From: Paraglaciecola polaris LMG 21857
GTDB taxonomy: Bacteria > Pseudomonadota > Gammaproteobacteria > Enterobacterales > Alteromonadaceae
Direction of reading: 5' to 3'
DNA length: 64,000 nt
Assembly: GCF_000315055.1 (NCBI RefSeq)
Contig: NZ_BAER01000033.1
Location: 1-64,000 of the forward strand
Position 1 is the stretch's first letter. The number at the start of each line of letters is the position of its first letter. The notes beneath the pieces are model-generated. The model made no database searches. It saw only the letters and a program-made list of their open reading frames with translations, and was not told the DNA's origin. Made by a program: the position numbers and the translations under genes. Below are positions 25,873 through 34,586 of the stretch, in pieces.

Positions 25873-26847
25873 CTAGCGCTTTGAACGTAAACGTTGGTAA
25901 TTAGCAGGGATCCATTTAAACCCATTCTGTAATTTAACTAAATGCCCTAACCCTGGAAACGGCAAATGCGCTCCAGCTATCATAGCCTTGCTGTTCGCCG
26001 CTTGCCCAAATATACGGCTACGTTGGGCCAAAGCGAGCTCTGGTGATGCGTCAAAATCAATAGTGACCTCTGGATACGCAAACTGTATTGCTGCCGCATG
26101 TATCAAATCACCTATCACCCACATGGCTTGCCCATCGCTCTCGAGTAAATAACTTGTGTGCCCCGGCGTATGTCCATGTGTGGCATTCGCCTTTATACCT
26201 GGCAAGATTTGCTGACTACCATCAAAAGCAACGACTTTTTGCGCGTTGACATAGGGATTAAGAGACGCCATCGCACCTTGGAAAAAACCTTTATTCTCTT
26301 CAGGCGCTTTATTCATTTCAGCTTCACTTAACCAGTAATCAAGGTCACGCTGATCAGCGTGTATCATGGCACTAGAGAATACGCGCTCACCGTCTTGCGC
26401 TAAACCGCCAACGTGATCAGGATGCAGATGGGTGAGTAAGATATGATCCACATCGCTTGGTTTATAACCGGCGGCGCGTAAACTGATGACGATGTTGCCC
26501 AAGGTTGGGCCAAACAAACTGCCTGCACCGGTATCGACCAACACCAGCTCTTCACCTGTATTAATTAAATAACCATTGACTGACGTTTCGGTTGGGGTGG
26601 CTAAAAAGACTCCTGCCAACTGAGCCTTGGTTTTATCCGCGTCTTGCTGCAATAATTTATCCATGGGCAAGTCCACAGTGCCGTCACTCAAAGCAGTCAC
26701 TTCAAATTCACCGAGCTGAAGCCGATAAAATCCAGAGGACGATAACTTAGCCATACTTTCAGTCCCGTTCGCCTGAGAAGTCAGAGACAAGCCACACACC
26801 ACAACAGGATAAAGAAGACAAATTCGTATTAGGTTAAATATTTTCAT
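25873..26847 (-). CDS. Exported metallo-beta-lactamase-fold hydrolase, methyl parathion hydrolase-like
   Basis: 324 aa with a signal peptide (about 1-26, ends SLTSQA). Binuclear metal site: HLHPDHVGG (HxHxDH), later His in HTPGHTSYL, and GDLIH. The order FEVTALSDGTVDLPMDKLL, TSVNGYLINTG, VDTGAGSLFGPTLG and NKGFFQGAMASL follows methyl parathion hydrolase (MPH) strikingly along its length. Relatives hydrolyse lactones and aryl esters, so the natural substrate may be an ester or lactone such as an acyl-homoserine lactone. GGAAG lies upstream. Monocistronic. Confidence 0.88.
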   Translation of the reverse strand: MKIFNLIRICLLYPVVVCGLSLTSQANGTESMAKLSSSGFYRLQLGEFEVTALSDGTVDLPMDKLLQQDADKTKAQLAGVFLATPTETSVNGYLINTGEELVLVDTGAGSLFGPTLGNIVISLRAAGYKPSDVDHILLTHLHPDHVGGLAQDGERVFSSAMIHADQRDLDYWLSEAEMNKAPEENKGFFQGAMASLNPYVNAQKVVAFDGSQQILPGIKANATHGHTPGHTSYLLESDGQAMWVIGDLIHAAAIQFAYPEVTIDFDASPELALAQRSRIFGQAANSKAMIAGAHLPFPGLGHLVKLQNGFKWIPANYQRLRSKR

Positions 26848-27157
26848 TTACTCAGCTTCCTTAAAAATATTAAGCATACACAATCATTTTTCTACTGGCT
26901 ATCAGCAACAATTAAGCGCCTTGCCCCATATTCTACTCGCATAAAAAACTAGTTTACCCCCATATATAAGGCGAATAGGGCAACGTTCAATCGCCAGAAA
27001 AGAACAAATCACCATATTTATCAAGAGCCTCTACTAAGTCAACAAAGCCCGCATTAAAAACTGCTGTATTAATATACTATGTCGAAATTCCATCACTAAT
27101 ATTGATGGGTAAATTATTTTCCATTTATATGAATGATAGATAATGAGGTACAGAACC
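26848..27157. other. Intergenic region between divergent genes
   Basis: 310 bp, A+T rich. A short dyad CCATCA/TGATGG (27090-27110) lies upstream of the chemoreceptor; nothing else stands out. Confidence 0.35.
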
Positions 27158-28459
27158 ATGTTTTTTTCACGTACTAGTACAAAACCAGATGCGCCTACTG
27201 TCGTAAGTTTTGAATCATCTTTTATTCGCTCTCTTGAGAACCATTGTGCGACTATTTCATTTACCCCTGATGGTCAAATACTCGAGGCAAATCCGTTATT
27301 TTTAGCCACCGTGGGTTATACCTTGGCCGAAATAAAAGGCCAACATCACCGCATATTTTGTGCGACTGAAGAATCTGGTTCAAGCAGTTATCGCGCGTTT
27401 TGGGGGAGTCTCGCCAAAGGCGAGAGTTCCAGCGGTACATTTTTGCGTAAACGAAAAGATAATACGGATCTATGGCTTGAAGCGACCTACTTCCCCGTTG
27501 AGCAAAACGGTGACGTTGTCAGGATAATCAAAATAGCCAACGATATCACAGTTGAAAAAGAACGTCTGGACAGCCAAACAGCCATATTTCAAGCGCTAGA
27601 TCGTGCAAATGCGCTGATAGAATTCACCCCATCGGGAGAGGTGTTAAACGCTAACGCGAATTTTATTAAAGCCATGGGCTATGCAAATTTAAATGACATA
27701 GTAGGTAAGCACCACAGATTGTTTTGCAACGACGATTTCTATCAAGAGAACCCGAATTTTTGGGCTGAGCTCGCCAGAGGAGAATTTAAAGGCGGGCAAT
27801 TTAATCGGGTGACCCGTAGCGGCAAAACCATTTGGCTCGAAGCCACCTACAACCCCGTACTCAATAGCCAGGGGCGAGTCATAAAAGTGGTCAAAATAGC
27901 GTCGAATATTACCACACGAATAGAGCAGCAATTAGCCACTCAAGAAGCGGCTGAAATTGCTTATAGCACATCAATACAAACGGCTAAAATATCTCAAGAT
28001 GGTGCAGTAATTTTACAGCGCAGTGTGGATACCTCCCATGCCATAGTTACCAGCACATTGACCTCTACCGACTTAATTGAGCAGCTTAACAAACGTTCAG
28101 AAGAAATTTCCAAAATTGTGACGACTATCAGTGGCATCGCCGACCAAACGAACTTACTTGCCCTCAACGCGGCAATTGAAGCCGCACGTGCAGGTGAATA
28201 TGGCCGAGGATTTGCCGTTGTTGCGGATGAAGTGCGCACGCTAGCCGCGAGAACCGTCAGTTCAACCGCAGGCATTGAGCAATTAGTCACCAGCAACAGC
28301 GCATTAACGCAAAAAGCCAAAGACAGTATCGCCAGCATTCACCAACAATCGCGAGAAAGTGCCACCCAGGTTGAAGAAGCGGCAACAATTATCGAAGAAG
28401 TGCTAACTGGCGCCAGATACGTGAGTGAAACAGTAGATCGTCTGCGCAAAGAAGGTTAA
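27158..28459 (+). CDS. Soluble double-PAS chemoreceptor (Aer-like MCP)
   Basis: 433 aa from ATG 27158 (GAGGT upstream; an ATG five codons earlier overlaps that site). No membrane segment. Two PAS domains (about 20-140 and 141-265), each with a [15 protein letters not shown]-type start, GKHHRLFC-like loop and a PAC end; then a short MCP signalling part with [20 protein letters not shown] and [17 protein letters not shown]. Such PAS-PAS-MCP proteins sense redox or oxygen through flavin or haem. The signalling helices are short, ending about 100 residues after the tip. Confidence 0.9.
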   Translation: MFFSRTSTKPDAPTVVSFESSFIRSLENHCATISFTPDGQILEANPLFLATVGYTLAEIKGQHHRIFCATEESGSSSYRAFWGSLAKGESSSGTFLRKRKDNTDLWLEATYFPVEQNGDVVRIIKIANDITVEKERLDSQTAIFQALDRANALIEFTPSGEVLNANANFIKAMGYANLNDIVGKHHRLFCNDDFYQENPNFWAELARGEFKGGQFNRVTRSGKTIWLEATYNPVLNSQGRVIKVVKIASNITTRIEQQLATQEAAEIAYSTSIQTAKISQDGAVILQRSVDTSHAIVTSTLTSTDLIEQLNKRSEEISKIVTTISGIADQTNLLALNAAIEAARAGEYGRGFAVVADEVRTLAARTVSSTAGIEQLVTSNSALTQKAKDSIASIHQQSRESATQVEEAATIIEEVLTGARYVSETVDRLRKEG

Positions 28460-28464
28460 CTGGC

Positions 28465-28493
28465 TAGCTGGTTGCCCTTAAAGCAACCAGCTA
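28465..28493. terminator. Bidirectional hairpin between MCP and cynS
   Basis: Perfect 11-bp stem TAGCTGGTTGC/GCAACCAGCTA with a 7-nt loop, between convergent genes. Confidence 0.55.
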
Positions 28494-28506
28494 ACTGTAA
28501 CCCAGC

Positions 28507-28953
28507 TTAATAAGATTTATACGGCAAAAATTTACCTGACAAACCAATACTGACGCGATCACCGGCGCTATTTTCCTCGCGCTTAATATCCATGGAAAAA
28601 TCAATTGCGCTCATGATACCGTCACCAAATTCTTCGTGGATCAACGATTTGATCGTCGAGCCATACACATTGATCATTTCGTATAAACGGTAAAGTAGCG
28701 GGTCACTCGGCACACTTTCAGTGAAAGAACCTTTATAGGGTACAACTTGCAACCAAGCTTCTGCGTTTTCGTCTAAATTAAACAGTTGGGCCACAACTTT
28801 CGCTTGTGGTGCATCGAAGGTCATTTGCCCCAAACACCCTGCGGTTGTCCATTCCTTCGACTGACCAACGGCATCCGCAACCTGTTGCCAGGTGATACCT
28901 TTTTGTACTTTCGCCAGCACAATCGCTTGGGTAACTTGCTCTCTGGTTTGCAT
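28507..28953 (-). CDS. cynS: Cyanate hydratase (cyanase)
   Basis: Converts cyanate and bicarbonate to ammonia and CO2 (via carbamate). 148 aa from ATG 28953 (GAGGAG upstream). N-terminal helical domain, then the catalytic domain with Arg89 and Glu92 (LLYRLYEMI) and Ser115 (DGIMSAIDF), equivalent to R96, E99 and S122 of E. coli CynS. It is last in a line of three co-directional genes behind the PP2C/kinase and formate/nitrite channel genes, 31 bases after the kinase stop. No cynR or cynT neighbour is present. Confidence 0.95.
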   Translation of the reverse strand: MQTREQVTQAIVLAKVQKGITWQQVADAVGQSKEWTTAGCLGQMTFDAPQAKVVAQLFNLDENAEAWLQVVPYKGSFTESVPSDPLLYRLYEMINVYGSTIKSLIHEEFGDGIMSAIDFSMDIKREENSAGDRVSIGLSGKFLPYKSY

Positions 28954-28984
28954 GAATTCACTCCTCAATAAAATGGCTTTAGGA

Positions 28985-30727
28985 TTAGGTTAAAAATAGA
29001 TATATAAAATATACATTGCTGATAAGTAGGGCACTGGCAACACACTGCCAAAATGCCACAGGATTGCGTTCCATAATGGGTGGTTTTGATTTACGTACAA
29101 AATCGGCATTGGGGTGACGTAAGTCATGTATAAATTCTGATAACTGTGCATAGCGTTTAAATGGATCGACTCTTAACGCCTTATGCAGAGTCGCATCCAG
29201 CCATGCCGGTAACACACTGTCATCATCTCTAACAGACTGGTAAATAAGCCTGTTTTGCTGAGATCGAGTGCGGGTCTTGGAGACATGGGTTTCATATGGA
29301 AAACGTCCAGTCAGCATGTGATAGGCCAGCACCGCCAAGGAAAACAGATCCGAACTGGGTGTGCCCACCTCGCCCAAGAAGTACTCCGGTGCCATGTAAA
29401 GTGCCGTACCAAGCAATTCATTATTGCCACAGCCTTGCCCGACTTCCTGTAGACCAGCGACCGTGGTAGAACCAAAATCAATGATTTTTACTGTGCCGTG
29501 TAAGTCAATCATGATGTTCTCAGGACGAATATCTTGATGTAGCATGTCTAAACGATGAAACGCCTGTAACCCTTTACCTATTTGCTCGATGATGTTTCTT
29601 ACTGCTTCCAGTTCAGGTTTGGGATTATCGGTCATCCATTGACGTAATGACTGGCCTTGAACATATTCAGCCACCGAATATATAAACTGTTTGGGGCGCG
29701 AACTAGCAGGCACATTTAGCACATGAGGATTGTGCATACGCCGCCCTATCCATTCCTCTAAACAAAAACGCTCTAAGTATTCATCGCTGTCAGATAAATC
29801 GACTGAGGGGGTTTTCAACACCCATTGTTGCTGGTTGGTTTGATCTTCGACAAGGTACACATGGCTGCGGGCAGACACATGTAATGAACGAATAACATGA
29901 TAACCGTCAAACGTTTGGCCAGCCTGTAACATAGGAGGTAAAGGCAAAGCTGTGAGCGCTTCAGTAATCGGTTTACCTTGCGGCTTGATCAGCTCTGTGA
30001 CCTTAACGACTTGTAAGCTGAGGTTGTCGTCACTGCCGTTAGCCAGCGCTTGTTGTACCAAGCCCTCAGCAAGCAAGTTAGCTGATGCATTACCTTCAAC
30101 GGCAGTCCCAGTTGTTACATTGTGCAACATGTCACTAGGCGATAGATATTCATGTACACCATCCGTGCACAGGATAAAGATATCGTCTTGGCATATTGGC
30201 AATGTTACATAATCGATATCAAGCTGAGTGTGCATGCCAAGCGCGCGGCTCAAGTAACTCTGACCTTGCGCAGCATATTGGCGATGATCGTTGGAAAGTT
30301 GCTCTAACCCCCCTTGACGTAATAGATAAACCCTAGCATCGCCTACATGAAAAATATGCGCTGTGCTTCCTTTTATAATCAAGGCACTAAAGGTACACAC
30401 ATAGCCCTTTTCAAGATCGTAACGAAACTCACTTTGCTTAGTATAACCGTGCAACCAAGCGTTAATGGACTGCATCACTCGAGTGGCAGATGTTTCAACC
30501 GACCATGCGTCAGACGTTGCATAGTAGTCTTGTAAGAAACTATTGACGGCAGCTTTACTCGCAACCTGACTTACAGTGCTGCTGCCAATTCCATCGGCGA
30601 TTACCAACACTTGCCCCTTCAAGCGTCCTTGACTATCAATAGGACAGCAACTGCCACAATAGTCTTGATTAACCGATTTAAGGCCAGCAATACTATGCTG
30701 GCCAACATTCAACTTAGCGAGTTGCAT
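28985..30727 (-). CDS. PP2C phosphatase - Ser/Thr kinase fusion protein
   Basis: 580 aa. N-terminal PPM/PP2C phosphatase (about 1-240) with KSVNQDYCG, VIADGIGSS, IFHVGDARVYLLR, FILCTDGVHEYL and SDDNLSLQ, giving the metal-binding Asp residues. C-terminal Hanks-type kinase (about 270-545) with WVLKTP (Lys), catalytic loop HQDIRPENIM and IDFGST. The glycine-rich loop is degenerate and the HRD Arg is Gln. A single TM helix lies at about 558-579. Its start overlaps the stop of the upstream channel gene by 14 bases. Similar fusions sit in nitrate/nitrite assimilation loci of Pseudomonas and others. Targets unknown. Confidence 0.9.
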   Translation of the reverse strand: MQLAKLNVGQHSIAGLKSVNQDYCGSCCPIDSQGRLKGQVLVIADGIGSSTVSQVASKAAVNSFLQDYYATSDAWSVETSATRVMQSINAWLHGYTKQSEFRYDLEKGYVCTFSALIIKGSTAHIFHVGDARVYLLRQGGLEQLSNDHRQYAAQGQSYLSRALGMHTQLDIDYVTLPICQDDIFILCTDGVHEYLSPSDMLHNVTTGTAVEGNASANLLAEGLVQQALANGSDDNLSLQVVKVTELIKPQGKPITEALTALPLPPMLQAGQTFDGYHVIRSLHVSARSHVYLVEDQTNQQQWVLKTPSVDLSDSDEYLERFCLEEWIGRRMHNPHVLNVPASSRPKQFIYSVAEYVQGQSLRQWMTDNPKPELEAVRNIIEQIGKGLQAFHRLDMLHQDIRPENIMIDLHGTVKIIDFGSTTVAGLQEVGQGCGNNELLGTALYMAPEYFLGEVGTPSSDLFSLAVLAYHMLTGRFPYETHVSKTRTRSQQNRLIYQSVRDDDSVLPAWLDATLHKALRVDPFKRYAQLSEFIHDLRHPNADFVRKSKPPIMERNPVAFWQCVASALLISNVYFIYLFLT

Positions 30728-31646
30728 GCTCAGCGACTGAGCTTGGGGCTAAATCAGCCGGTTTTGAATAAGGCAGGTTACGCTTAGGTGCAGTGCGTAC
30801 ATGAGTGCTGTACAAGGTTAAACCGGTAAAGGCTAAGCCGCCTACCAGATTACCCAACGCGGTAGGAATTTCATTCCATACCAAGTAATCCATGACTGAG
30901 AACTCCCCGCCTAAAATCAGGCTAAATGGGAACAAAAACATGTTAACCACTGAATGCTCAAATCCCATAAAGAAAAATAGGAAGATAGGCATCCACATAG
31001 CAATCACCTTACCGCTCACATGCGTAGAGATCATCGCACCGACCACACCCAACGACACCATCCAGTTACACAACATGCCGCGAATAAAAATCGTAAACCA
31101 ACCAGCGGTGCCATATTCCGCGTATCCTAATGTACGCGCTTCGCCTATCGAAGCCACTTTCTTGCCTATGGCCCCCGGGTCAGTGTTAAAGCCATAAGTA
31201 AATATAAAGGCCATCATGATAGCCACCGTTAACGCGCCGCCGAAATTACCTAAAAAAACTAAACCCCAATTACGTAAAACCCCTTTGACGGTCACGCCAG
31301 GACGTTTATCGATAAGGGCTAATGGCGTCAGTACAAACACACCAGTGAGCAAGTCGAAGCCCATAAGATACAACATACAAAAACCCACAGGGAATAAAAT
31401 AGCACCGAGTAAAAACATCCCAGTTTGCACTGCTATCGTAATAGCAAAAACAGCCGCCAGTGCCAAAATGGCTCCCGCCATATACCCCCGGATCAGGGTA
31501 TCTCGTGTGGACATGAATACTTTTGATTCCCCTGCATCAACCATTTTGGTGACAAACTCTGCCGGTAATAAATAAGCCATAAATAACCCCGTTAAATTTA
31601 GTATGTTGAACCTAATTTGTTGTGTTAGCCCGGATAAATCAGTCAT
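30714..31646 (-). CDS. Formate/nitrite transporter (FNT) family channel
   Basis: Pentameric inner-membrane channel for small monovalent anions. 310 aa with six hydrophobic helices, and the pore motif with the conserved His in FMGFEHSVVNMFLFP; LCNWMVSLGV is the second half-helix region. FocA, NirC and other types cannot be told apart by eye. AAAGG lies before ATG 31646. First gene of the operon leading to the PP2C/kinase and cyanase, so nitrite or perhaps cyanate is a likely cargo (inference). A terminator lies in its leader. Confidence 0.88.
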   Translation of the reverse strand: MTDLSGLTQQIRFNILNLTGLFMAYLLPAEFVTKMVDAGESKVFMSTRDTLIRGYMAGAILALAAVFAITIAVQTGMFLLGAILFPVGFCMLYLMGFDLLTGVFVLTPLALIDKRPGVTVKGVLRNWGLVFLGNFGGALTVAIMMAFIFTYGFNTDPGAIGKKVASIGEARTLGYAEYGTAGWFTIFIRGMLCNWMVSLGVVGAMISTHVSGKVIAMWMPIFLFFFMGFEHSVVNMFLFPFSLILGGEFSVMDYLVWNEIPTALGNLVGGLAFTGLTLYSTHVRTAPKRNLPYSKPADLAPSSVAEHATR

Positions 31647-31674
31647 TTCTGCCTTTCAAAAAAAACAAAAAAAC

Positions 31675-31726
31675 AAAAAAAACGGTGTCAGTTAACCCGC
31701 TAAAAAGCAGATAAACTAGACACCGT
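31675..31726 (-). terminator. Leader terminator (attenuator) before the FNT gene
   Basis: On the minus strand ACGGTGTC and GACACCGT (31719-31726 with 31682-31689) form an 8-bp stem directly followed by seven T, then two more T tracts, and only then the AAAGG and ATG. An alternative short hairpin TAGAC-GACGGT-GTCTA uses the same 5' arm, so the two folds exclude each other. This is the layout of a transcription attenuator. Confidence 0.7.
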
Positions 31727-31779
31727 CGTCTAAATAATTTATTTGAAAGGGCAAAAAACCCGAACCTTACTATTGCGGT

Positions 31780-31795
31780 TACAAGTCTTATGCCA
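31780..31795 (-). promoter_or_regulatory. Possible sigma-54 promoter of the FNT operon
   Basis: Minus strand TGGCAT-AAGAC-TTGTA resembles -24/-12 elements but has GT instead of the usual GC at -12. It would start a leader of about 120 nt including the attenuator. Confidence 0.35.
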
Positions 31796-32068
31796 ATAGA
31801 ATAAAATTAATATTTTCAATTAGTTAACCAAAATACTCAATATCACTCTGATACAAGTTGGTGCATAAAAAGTCTAATGGGTGCACCCAGTGCAACATTT
31901 TAGCGCAGCGCATATCAGCATTCGCGCAAAGCAATACCATGCATTTAAAAAATAGGTCAGATAACAACAGAGCGAAGCTTGGACAGTAAATAATCCTGTA
32001 TATAAAACAGTATTAAATGAAAACCTGACTGACGAGCAAAATCGGAATAGGGGACCATATTAGTAGCT
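31796..32068. other. Intergenic, mostly unexplained
   Basis: No gene seen. TGCAC-type half-sites cluster at 31861-31895 upstream of the FNT promoter (GTGCATAAA, GGGTGCACCC, GTGCAAC) but their spacing does not match the NtrC consensus. Confidence 0.3.
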
Positions 32069-32471
32069 GTCATAACCGTGTTACGGTCGACGCTCGATCG
32101 CGACGGGTCGCTTGCACAATAGAATATTGATTTGAAATTTGACTGAAACATCGAAATTGGAGCGAGAAACGAGGCTCGTAACCGGCAACCGCGTTACGGT
32201 CGACGCTCGATCGCGATTAATCGCTTGCACAATAGAATACTGATTTAAAATTTGACTGAAACGTCGAAATTGGAGCGGGAAACGAGACTCGTAACCGGCA
32301 ACCGCGTTGTCGTGACCCCTTGGGGTCGCATACTGAGTAACAATATTCCTTGCTCTGAACGCTTTAAATTTGCAGCGGGAAACGAGACTCGTAACCGGCA
32401 ACCGCGTTGTCGTGACCCCTTGGGGTCGCATACTGAGTAACAATATTCCGTTGCTCTGAACGCTTTAAATT
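32069..32471 (-). repeat. Tandem repeats carrying damaged tRNA-Gly 3' ends
   Basis: Reading down from the tRNA on the minus strand: unit A (32471-32372) and unit B (32371-32272), about 100 bp, almost identical to each other; unit C (32271-32159), 113 bp; and unit D (32158-32069), which is partial and like C. Units A, B and C each end in the same about 37-nt piece: AACGCGGTTGCCGGTTACGA then GTCTCGTTTCCCGCTCC or a close variant. This resembles the tRNA's T-arm and acceptor end with the TTCGAA loop deleted. A and B also hold a GACCCC/GGGGTC hairpin. Confidence 0.85.
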
Positions 32472-32546
32472 TGGAGCGGGAAACGAGATTCGAACTCGCG
32501 ACCCCAACCTTGGCAAGGTTGTGCTCTACCACTGAGCTATTCCCGC
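32472..32546 (-). tRNA. tRNA-Gly (anticodon GCC), CCA encoded
   Basis: 75 nt including CCA. Acceptor GCGGGAA/TTCCCGC, D-arm GCTC-AGTGGTA-GAGC, anticodon arm CAACC-TTGCCAA-GGTTG with anticodon GCC, T-arm GCGAG-TTCGAAT-CTCGT, discriminator T then CCA. Nearly identical to E. coli glycine tRNA. Damaged 3'-end copies follow downstream. Confidence 0.97.
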
Positions 32547-32757
32547 ATAATAATGCTGTGCTTCGCAACCACTTTATGGTCATTGCTCAGTTCCTGAGCT
32601 ATTACAAAATCACCCACTGTCATCAACAGCGGGTGCGCATTTTACAAAAACTAGCTGAGGACGCAAGCCCTAAATTGCATTTATATGTGTTTGTTGCTGT
32701 TAAATGCTTAGATTCTCAACATAGAGGCGAAGAAAAACACAACAAAAGCATTTTAAA

Positions 32758-33303
32758 TTAGATATTGAATATGTGCTGGCGGTAAAACACCAGTTCTGCA
32801 ATTGACTCACGAATATCATCTAAGGCTAAATGCACGCCTTTTTTAGTAAAACCTTCAAGCACTTCTGGTTTCCAGCGTTTCACTAACTCTTTTAACGTGC
32901 TCACATCAATATTGCGATAGTGAAAATATTCTTCTAGTTCAGGCATGTACTTCACCATAAAGCGGCGATCTTGGCCTATGGTATTACCACATAAAGGGGA
33001 TGCTCCCTTAGGAACGTATTTTTCAAGAAAGCGTATTGTTTCAGCCACTGCCGTTTGTTCGTTAATCGTGCTTTTCTGACAACGTTCTGTTAATCCCGAT
33101 TGACCATGGGTGTCAATGCACCATTGGTTCATGTTGTGCAAAACATCGTCAGATTGATGAATGGCCAGCACCGGGCCCTCTGCCAATATATTCAAATTAG
33201 CGTCAGTCACTATAGTGGCAATTTCAAGCACTACATCTACTTCTGGGTGCAACCCCGTCATTTCCAAATCAATCCAAACAAGGTTTTGTGCATCCACCGC
33301 CAT
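32758..33303 (-). CDS. orn: Oligoribonuclease
   Basis: 3'-5' exonuclease that degrades RNA dinucleotides, including pGpG from cyclic-di-GMP breakdown. 181 aa, the family length. DEDDh motifs: Exo[14 protein letters not shown], Exo[13 protein letters not shown] with the Asp, and ExoIII with [11 protein letters not shown]. Divergent from rsgA with a 112-bp shared promoter region, the usual gammaproteobacterial arrangement. Confidence 0.97.
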   Translation of the reverse strand: MAVDAQNLVWIDLEMTGLHPEVDVVLEIATIVTDANLNILAEGPVLAIHQSDDVLHNMNQWCIDTHGQSGLTERCQKSTINEQTAVAETIRFLEKYVPKGASPLCGNTIGQDRRFMVKYMPELEEYFHYRNIDVSTLKELVKRWKPEVLEGFTKKGVHLALDDIRESIAELVFYRQHIFNI

Positions 33304-33415
33304 GGTTTCTCCTAATGTCGCGCTAAATTAAGTTGGTGAAAGGAATTGCTATAATTCCGTTGTTGCTAACGTTACCATAATACTAGTTATTAGAATCAAA
33401 TATAGATATTCCCCC

Positions 33416-34444
33416 GTGGCGAAAAAACCAAAACTTACCCATAAGCAACGTCGACAAGTCTCGCACAATCGCACAAAGCGTTTGGCCGAGCCCGTGACAA
33501 CGCCAAGCGACGATTTATTAGAAGAGCAACAACCGGGGCGCGTCATCGGTCGCTTTGGTAAACACGCCGATGTAGAAGACAGCGAAGGCCACATTCACCG
33601 TTGCCATATTCGTCGTACTGTTATCAGCGTCGTCTGTGGAGACGAGGTATTATTCCGTCCAGGTAAAGATGGCACTGAAAATATCAGTGGTGTCATAGAG
33701 ATTGTGCATGATCGTAAAACAGTGCTCACTCGTCCTGATTTTTATGATGGTGTTAAACCTGTTGCAGCCAATATCGATCAAATCATCATTGTCAGCTCCG
33801 TAATCCCTGCATTGTCCCTGAACATTATTGACCGCTATTTAGTCGCGTCAGAAGACGTAGGCATCGAACCTGTCATATTGCTCAACAAAGTGGAGTTGCT
33901 TAACGACAGTGAGCGCGAGGATGTTGAAAAACAATTACACATTTATCACGACATTGGTTATCGGGTGGTTTATACAAGTTGCAAAACACAAACTGGGATC
34001 AGCGATCTTGCCCTGTGCTTAAAAGATAAGATCAGTGTATTTGTAGGCCAATCAGGTGTGGGTAAGTCGAGTATCATTAATGAACTACTGCCCGACGCCA
34101 AAGAGATCACAAATGAAGTGTCAGATAACTCTGGTCTAGGTCAACACACCACTACTACGGCCAAGTTATTACATTTCCCGCAAGGTGGTGACTTAATTGA
34201 TTCCCCTGGTGTGCGTGAATTTGCCCTGTGGCATATGCAAATGGAGCGTCTTACCTGGGGTTTTAAAGAATTCAGAGATTATATAGGCGGCTGCAAATTC
34301 CGTGACTGTACTCATGCCGATGATCCTGGTTGTATCATTCGAGCTGCGGCAGAAAAAGGCGATATTAGTATGTTACGCTACCAAAGCTACCATAAGATAT
34401 TGTCGAATTTAGACGAACTACGCCCGTCGCACAGTAAGGTTTAA
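33416..34444 (+). CDS. rsgA: Ribosome small subunit-dependent GTPase RsgA
   Basis: Circularly permuted GTPase that assists late 30S maturation. 342 aa. Basic N-terminus (KKPKLTHKQRRQVSHNR) and OB fold; G4 LLNKVEL precedes G1 GQSGVGKSSIIN and G3 DSPGVREF, showing the permuted order. C-terminal zinc site CKFRDCTHADDPGC. The start is GTG 33416, giving the typical MAKKPKLTxxQ start of the family. A 12-bp hairpin follows the stop (34448-34486). Confidence 0.97.
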   Translation: MAKKPKLTHKQRRQVSHNRTKRLAEPVTTPSDDLLEEQQPGRVIGRFGKHADVEDSEGHIHRCHIRRTVISVVCGDEVLFRPGKDGTENISGVIEIVHDRKTVLTRPDFYDGVKPVAANIDQIIIVSSVIPALSLNIIDRYLVASEDVGIEPVILLNKVELLNDSEREDVEKQLHIYHDIGYRVVYTSCKTQTGISDLALCLKDKISVFVGQSGVGKSSIINELLPDAKEITNEVSDNSGLGQHTTTTAKLLHFPQGGDLIDSPGVREFALWHMQMERLTWGFKEFRDYIGGCKFRDCTHADDPGCIIRAAAEKGDISMLRYQSYHKILSNLDELRPSHSKV

Positions 34445-34447
34445 ATG

Positions 34448-34486
34448 TATTCTGGTGATGATGTTTGAACTTTAATCACCAGAATA
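34448..34486 (+). terminator. Hairpin after rsgA
   Basis: Perfect 12-bp stem TATTCTGGTGAT/ATCACCAGAATA with a 15-nt loop just past the rsgA stop. No T run. Confidence 0.5.
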
Positions 34487-34586
34487 AACTAGCATATAGC
34501 CCATAGTGCTTATCATCCTTCCCACAAAATAAAATATTGCTGTACAATCACCTACGGTAAAAACTTTTCGTTTTAGGATTCTCATT

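Noticed and set aside
31861-31895. NtrC sites upstream of the FNT operon
   Set aside because: TGCAC/GTGCA half-sites are there, but the distance between the half-sites (3 bp) does not match the NtrC consensus (7 bp).
32069-32471. CRISPR array
   Set aside because: The units are long (about 100-113 bp), the spacers are themselves repeated, and no cas gene is near; tRNA-derived tandem repeats explain it.
32081-32583. Overlapping open frames of 112-120 codons on the minus strand
   Set aside because: They are made of the tRNA-linked repeats and the tRNA itself; repeated peptide text mirrors the DNA repeat.
32471-32761. 96-codon frame on the + strand
   Set aside because: It begins inside the antisense of tRNA-Gly and has no ribosome site.
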